Below, in pieces: positions 60,450 to 64,000 of a stretch of DNA of 64,000 nt. The translations under genes and the position numbers were made by a program. Every line of letters starts with the position of its first letter. Within the stretch, counting starts at the first letter, position 1. Below the pieces are notes generated by a model, which saw nothing but the letters and a program-made list of their open reading frames with translations, was not told where the DNA came from and made no database searches. The DNA comes from Stentor coeruleus (Eukaryota; Ciliophora; Heterotrichea; Heterotrichida; Stentoridae). Location: NCBI GenBank assembly GCA_001970955.1, contig MPUH01000063.1, positions 61,818 through 125,817 of the forward strand, in the 5' to 3' direction.

Positions 60450-61361
60450 ATGAATGAGTTTATTTTTATACTCACATTGATAGGACAATCATTGGGAATG
60501 CTATGCTCTACTATTGTGCTTATAAATATTTTAATTACCAAATACAAAGATATGGCCAACAAAATGATTTTCTGGCTTGTTCTAACTGATTTGTTAATGG
60601 CAACAATTTCTATTTTACTTTTTTTTGATATCAATAAACTATATTGCACTATAGTTATATATTTTGCTATGTTATTTAGAAGCTTTAACAAGTTTATATC
60701 ACTTTTTATATCATATGCATTGTATCAAGTCATTGTTCTCAATAAATTTATAACATATCGCTTTTTGAAATATTATGCATTACTGTCTATCATATTTTCA
60801 ATCACGCAAGTATCATTTGGGGTGATATTGCTGAATCCTTATGAAGATGATAATTGCGTAACAGGAGCAGTTTCAACTACTGATCTTATATATTTTATCA
60901 TAACAGAATATGCAATAACTCTTATCATCTTAATAGCCATAATATATCTTTGTCTACGAATTAGAAGCATAATAAAACAAGAAATAAAAGTTTCTAATAA
61001 CTTCAATACTAGGAAATGGTTCTTAGCAAAAAGGCTTATTGGCTATTGTTTGGTATTTAGTTTTACATTTATTCCATTTGTAGTAATCAAAGGATGTGAA
61101 ATGACACATACTATAAAAAAAAAAGAGTTTCTAGCACAAATTGTAAATTTATTTTATGCATGGTATCCATTTTTAGACTCAGCAATATATGGGCTTACTA
61201 AGAGTTTTAAAAGAAATATTTTTAATATATGTTGGAAAAATACTCATTTTGAAACTGAGGAAGAGTTTTTGTATCTGATGAGACAAGAAAATATTCTGAG
61301 ACCAAGGTTTTATCAAGACCTTGCAGGGAAGAGTGAATTGGGAGAAATTTCTATACATTGA
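60450..61361 (+). CDS. cAMP-receptor-like 7TM GPCR, copy 1
   Basis: A 303-residue seven-helix receptor of the Dictyostelium cAMP-receptor-like (class E) type. Helices run from residue 5 to about 250. TM2 has KMIFWLVLTDLLMA. The conserved Cys at the top of TM3 (LYCTIVIYF) pairs with the loop-2 Cys (DDNCVTG). TM7 carries FYAWYPFLDSAIYG. The cytosolic tail ends with FLYLMRQENILRPRFYQDLA, a motif shared by all three tandem copies and a likely G-protein or arrestin contact. No signal peptide. Stops at TGA immediately followed by TAA. The ligand cannot be predicted. Confidence 0.8.
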   Translation: MNEFIFILTLIGQSLGMLCSTIVLINILITKYKDMANKMIFWLVLTDLLMATISILLFFDINKLYCTIVIYFAMLFRSFNKFISLFISYALYQVIVLNKFITYRFLKYYALLSIIFSITQVSFGVILLNPYEDDNCVTGAVSTTDLIYFIITEYAITLIILIAIIYLCLRIRSIIKQEIKVSNNFNTRKWFLAKRLIGYCLVFSFTFIPFVVIKGCEMTHTIKKKEFLAQIVNLFYAWYPFLDSAIYGLTKSFKRNIFNICWKNTHFETEEEFLYLMRQENILRPRFYQDLAGKSELGEISIH

Positions 61362-61725
61362 TAAGTTTTTAATATTAGTTGATTAGAAAAATGTAGGATG
61401 GATAGATTTTATATGAGATTTTTATAGAAAAGTATAATGAAAGTTTTTTTTATGATAAATTGTATAGAGGATTAATAAAAAAAATAAGATTGATGAATAG
61501 TTTGATATTATTTTACTATCTTGAGGATTTTAGCTCGTGCTATTTTTTATATCATTAAAATTGTCAGGATCATTATATGCCACTATTAATAAGTAAATAT
61601 ATCTGCATTTTATTTAATATCCTTAATGATTTTAACTAATGGACTAATATAAAGTAAAATACTTTTTGATTTTTATAAGAAACTCTATTTGAATATAAAT
61701 AATAAATGCTGTTCTATAATATAAT
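61362..61725. other. Spacer between GPCR copies 1 and 2
   Basis: AT-rich, no ORF or repeat of note. Confidence 0.5.
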
Positions 61726-62648
61726 ATGAAAGAAGTGATATTTATCCTAAAAATTTTGGGGATTTCTGCAAGTATTATTTGTTCTATTATCGTAATCATC
61801 AATATCGTTTTTATAAAATACAAAGACATGTCGAATAAAATGATATTTTGGCTTGTTATCAATGATTTGGTCATGTCAATTATGTCAATTTGTATTATGA
61901 TAGGCTTAAATGATATTTATTGCAAAATTATTATGTTTTTTGCCTTGTTTTCTAGGAGTATAAACAAATTTATTGTATTTTTCATATCCTATGCATTATA
62001 CCAAGTTATTGTAAAAAATACTCTGATATCATATAAGTTTTTGAAATATTATATAATGATATCCATCATATTTTCAACTATACAAGTGATAATTGGAGTG
62101 ATTGTTTTAAACCCAAGAGAAAATCAGAATATTTGTATATAGGAGGAACAGATAATTCTCAAATGCCTTTCTACGTTAGTATGATTGAATATTTTATAAC
62201 TTTTATTTTTCTAATATCAATCAATGTTTTATTTATTAAAATCAGAGGTACTATAAAAGAAGAAATCAAAAACTCAAATCCCTCCAGCATAAGAAAAAGA
62301 TTTTTTGCTAAAAGGCTTATAGGTTTTGGCTTTGTTTTTAGCTTTACCTTAATCCCTTTTCTTATAATAAACTTATTAGGAAAATTTTATATCAGAGAAC
62401 ATGAGATCTTGATTGAAATTGGTTTACTTTTTTATGCATGGTATCCATTTTTTGACACAGCGATGTATGGGATAACAAAGAGTTTTCAAAAAAATATTTT
62501 TAATTTGTGTTGGAAAGATCCTAATTTTGAAGAACAAGAAGAAATATTGTATATTATGAGAGAAGAAAATATACTCAGACCAAGGTTTTACTTAGATCTT
62601 GTGGGTCAAAGCGAAGTTTCAATGGAAAAGGGAGGAAATTTTAATTAG
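61726..62648 (+). CDS. cAMP-receptor-like GPCR, copy 2, frameshifted
   Basis: Homologous to the flanking copies from start (MKEVIFILKILGISASIICS) to end (ILRPRFYLDLVGQSE), but it needs a +2 frame change near 62139. Frame 1 ends ...ENQNICI-TAG at 62142; the other frame continues GGTDNSQMPFYV. Dropping one TA from TATATA at 62136-62141 restores a single frame, keeps the loop-2 Cys conserved in both neighbours, and gives matching loop length. A 17-nt GT-AG intron (62135-62151) would also fix the frame but deletes that Cys. So this is either a pseudogene, an allele or a sequencing error. Confidence 0.7.
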
Positions 62649-63002
62649 TAGTTTTAATAGTAGTAAAAACTAAAGATAAAGAAAATAATAAGAGATTATT
62701 TGGAAGTTATAATAATATGATGAATCACTTAAACATATAGTTTTTTTATAGGAAAATTTATAAACTTTTTTATTGATACATCGTTGATTCATTTTTTATT
62801 TAAAATATAATACAAATACCTATTAACCTTTATGATTATAAAATACTGATGTTATTAATAACTCTAATTAAAAAATCTATACTAAATACAAATAATCTTT
62901 CTAAGAATAAATAACCTCTAAACCCTTAAATAAAAAATTCTATCTTAAAAACCATTTTATCAACTAAATTTCATCATATAAAATATCTCAGTATATATAT
63001 TA
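62649..63002. other. Spacer between GPCR copies 2 and 3
   Basis: AT-rich. Nothing recognised. Confidence 0.5.
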
Positions 63003-63914
63003 ATGTGCAATTATATAAGAACAACAATTATAATCGGTGCAAGTATCAGTGCATTTTCATCTTTAGTAATTCTTATTCAAATCCTATTAATCAAATACAA
63101 AGACCTTGCTAACAAGTTAATTTTCATTCTTATTCTTACTGATTTTTTTATGGGTGTTATAACTATCCCTACTTTATATGCTCTTTCTGATATTTATTGC
63201 CGGGTGATGATATTTTTTGGGACATTTCTCAGGGACCTTCATAAATTTGTGATTTTTTTTATTGCTTATTCTTTGTATCAAATTATTGTAAAAGAAAGAA
63301 TTTTATCTAGGAAAATTGCTAGATGGTATTTTTTTTTCTCAGTTTTTGCATCTTTGGCTAGGAGTTTTCCTTCTGCTTTGTGTTTTGATTTGCTTATAGA
63401 TGAAAATATTTGCATAGATGAGATTGAGTTGTCAAATCCAGGATATTATGTGTTATCTCTTTGTGAACTGATCCCTGATGTGATTATTTTTGCATTTATA
63501 GTTTATTATTATGTGAATATTAGGGTTAGTCTTAGAGGAGTAGCGAATAAAAGTGGTTTGGCCATTACTAGAAAAAAACTTTTTGCTAAACGACTTATCG
63601 GATTTTGTTTTGCTTTTAGTATTTACATCTTACCATTCACTATTATTAGTTTACTAACAGCTTACAAAGTTATCAAAGCTAAAATTTTTTATGCAGAAAG
63701 TGCAATGATGATATATGGGTGGTATCCTCTTCTTGACACTTTAGCATATGGATGGAATAGAAACTGGCTTAGATCATGTTGGGCTAAATTCTGTTTTGAT
63801 AAAGAAATTAAAGCTGAAGAAGAAGTTCTTTATGTCCTTAGAGAAAGTAAAATTCTTAGGCCGAGGTTTTATTTTGATTTATTGAATAGGTCTGAAAGTA
63901 CTAGTTTTAATTAG
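63003..63914 (+). CDS. cAMP-receptor-like 7TM GPCR, copy 3
   Basis: A 303-residue seven-helix receptor, complete in one exon (TAG stop). It has the same layout as copies 1 and 2: NKLIFILILTDFFMG in TM2, IYCRVMIFFG in TM3, NICIDE in loop 2, KKLFAKRLIGFCFAF in TM6, YGWYPLLDTLAYG in TM7, and VLRESKILRPRFYFDLLNRS at the tail. It is more diverged from copies 1 and 2 than they are from each other, so it split off first. The strand composition is G-rich in the middle, unlike copies 1 and 2. Confidence 0.8.
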   Translation: MCNYIRTTIIIGASISAFSSLVILIQILLIKYKDLANKLIFILILTDFFMGVITIPTLYALSDIYCRVMIFFGTFLRDLHKFVIFFIAYSLYQIIVKERILSRKIARWYFFFSVFASLARSFPSALCFDLLIDENICIDEIELSNPGYYVLSLCELIPDVIIFAFIVYYYVNIRVSLRGVANKSGLAITRKKLFAKRLIGFCFAFSIYILPFTIISLLTAYKVIKAKIFYAESAMMIYGWYPLLDTLAYGWNRNWLRSCWAKFCFDKEIKAEEEVLYVLRESKILRPRFYFDLLNRSESTSFN

Positions 63915-64000
63915 TATAAAGTAATACTCAGGGATTTGGGAAATTAAAAAAGTATGAATTTATTCATTTCTAGTATATATTTAATCATAATAATTTATTC

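Noticed and set aside
62135-62151. 17-nt GT-AG intron in GPCR copy 2
   Set aside because: It would restore the frame but remove the loop-2 Cys conserved in both neighbours, and no other intron here is 17 nt. A TA-unit indel explains the data better.
1-64000. tRNA, rRNA, CRISPR arrays, intact transposons
   Set aside because: No T-loop-like GGTTCGA box in a folding context, no rRNA-like blocks, no regularly spaced direct repeats with unique spacers and no transposase ORF were found by eye.

Overview
The window is nuclear (probably macronuclear) DNA of a ciliate, most likely a heterotrich close to Stentor. It is AT-rich and gene-dense, mostly intronless, with short intergenic spacers. Where genes are interrupted, the breaks are tiny introns: seven of 15 nt and one of 16 nt, all GTA...AG and all with an adenine at position 10. 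Most genes read openly in the standard code; TAA and TAG are the usual stops. The content fits a ciliate: a P4-ATPase/guanylyl cyclase fusion, an apicomplexan-type PKG with four cyclic-nucleotide domains, a tubulin-ligase gene, a WD40-ion channel fusion and cAMP-receptor-like 7TM proteins. No tRNA, rRNA, CRISPR array or intact transposon was seen. Single N characters at 12221, 19738, 47355 and 59835 are scaffold joins, three of them flanked by duplicated sequence.

Layout. 0-11.9 kb: TPR protein, ubiquitin-like protein, a WD40/TRP-like channel followed 15 nt later by a truncated haemoglobin, and two F-box-like paralogues. 11.9-24 kb: tubulin polyglutamylase (broken by an assembly join), secreted Cys-rich protein, small ORF, PKG, zinc protein, zinc-ribbon/J-domain protein, SRP receptor beta (two introns) and RCE1 protease. 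24-28.6 kb: two paralogous membrane RING proteins (one intron each) and an acylated EF-hand-like protein. 28.7-41.2 kb, all minus strand: guanylyl cyclase, a CaaX-tailed protein, a second zinc protein, an IQ-motif protein and an ankyrin-like acylated protein. 42-48 kb: secreted protein, four-TM protein, PPC-PPC-DOT1 methyltransferase (two introns), sigma-type GST and an acidic secreted repeat protein. 48.8-51 kb: UBC9 and FEN1. 51-60 kb: a rhodanese-like gene with three in-frame stops, an ELMO-like protein, a 1643-residue coiled-coil protein and a small basic protein. 60-64 kb: three tandem cAMP-receptor-like GPCR genes, the middle one frameshifted.

Functional themes. A cGMP producer (cyclase at 28.8-34.4 kb) and a cGMP effector (PKG at 15.5-18.2 kb) lie within 20 kb. 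Several proteins start with MG plus nearby cysteines (acylation) or end in CaaX-like tails, in a window that also encodes the CaaX protease RCE1. The least expected signals are a kilobase-scale alternation of C-rich and G-rich strands running through genes and spacers alike, and the rhodanese-like gene whose internal TGA/TGA/TAA sit where Trp/Trp/Gln would be expected.

Limits: functions come from motif recognition by eye without database search. Fifteen is a multiple of three, so an unspliced 15-nt intron lacking a stop would be invisible inside an ORF.
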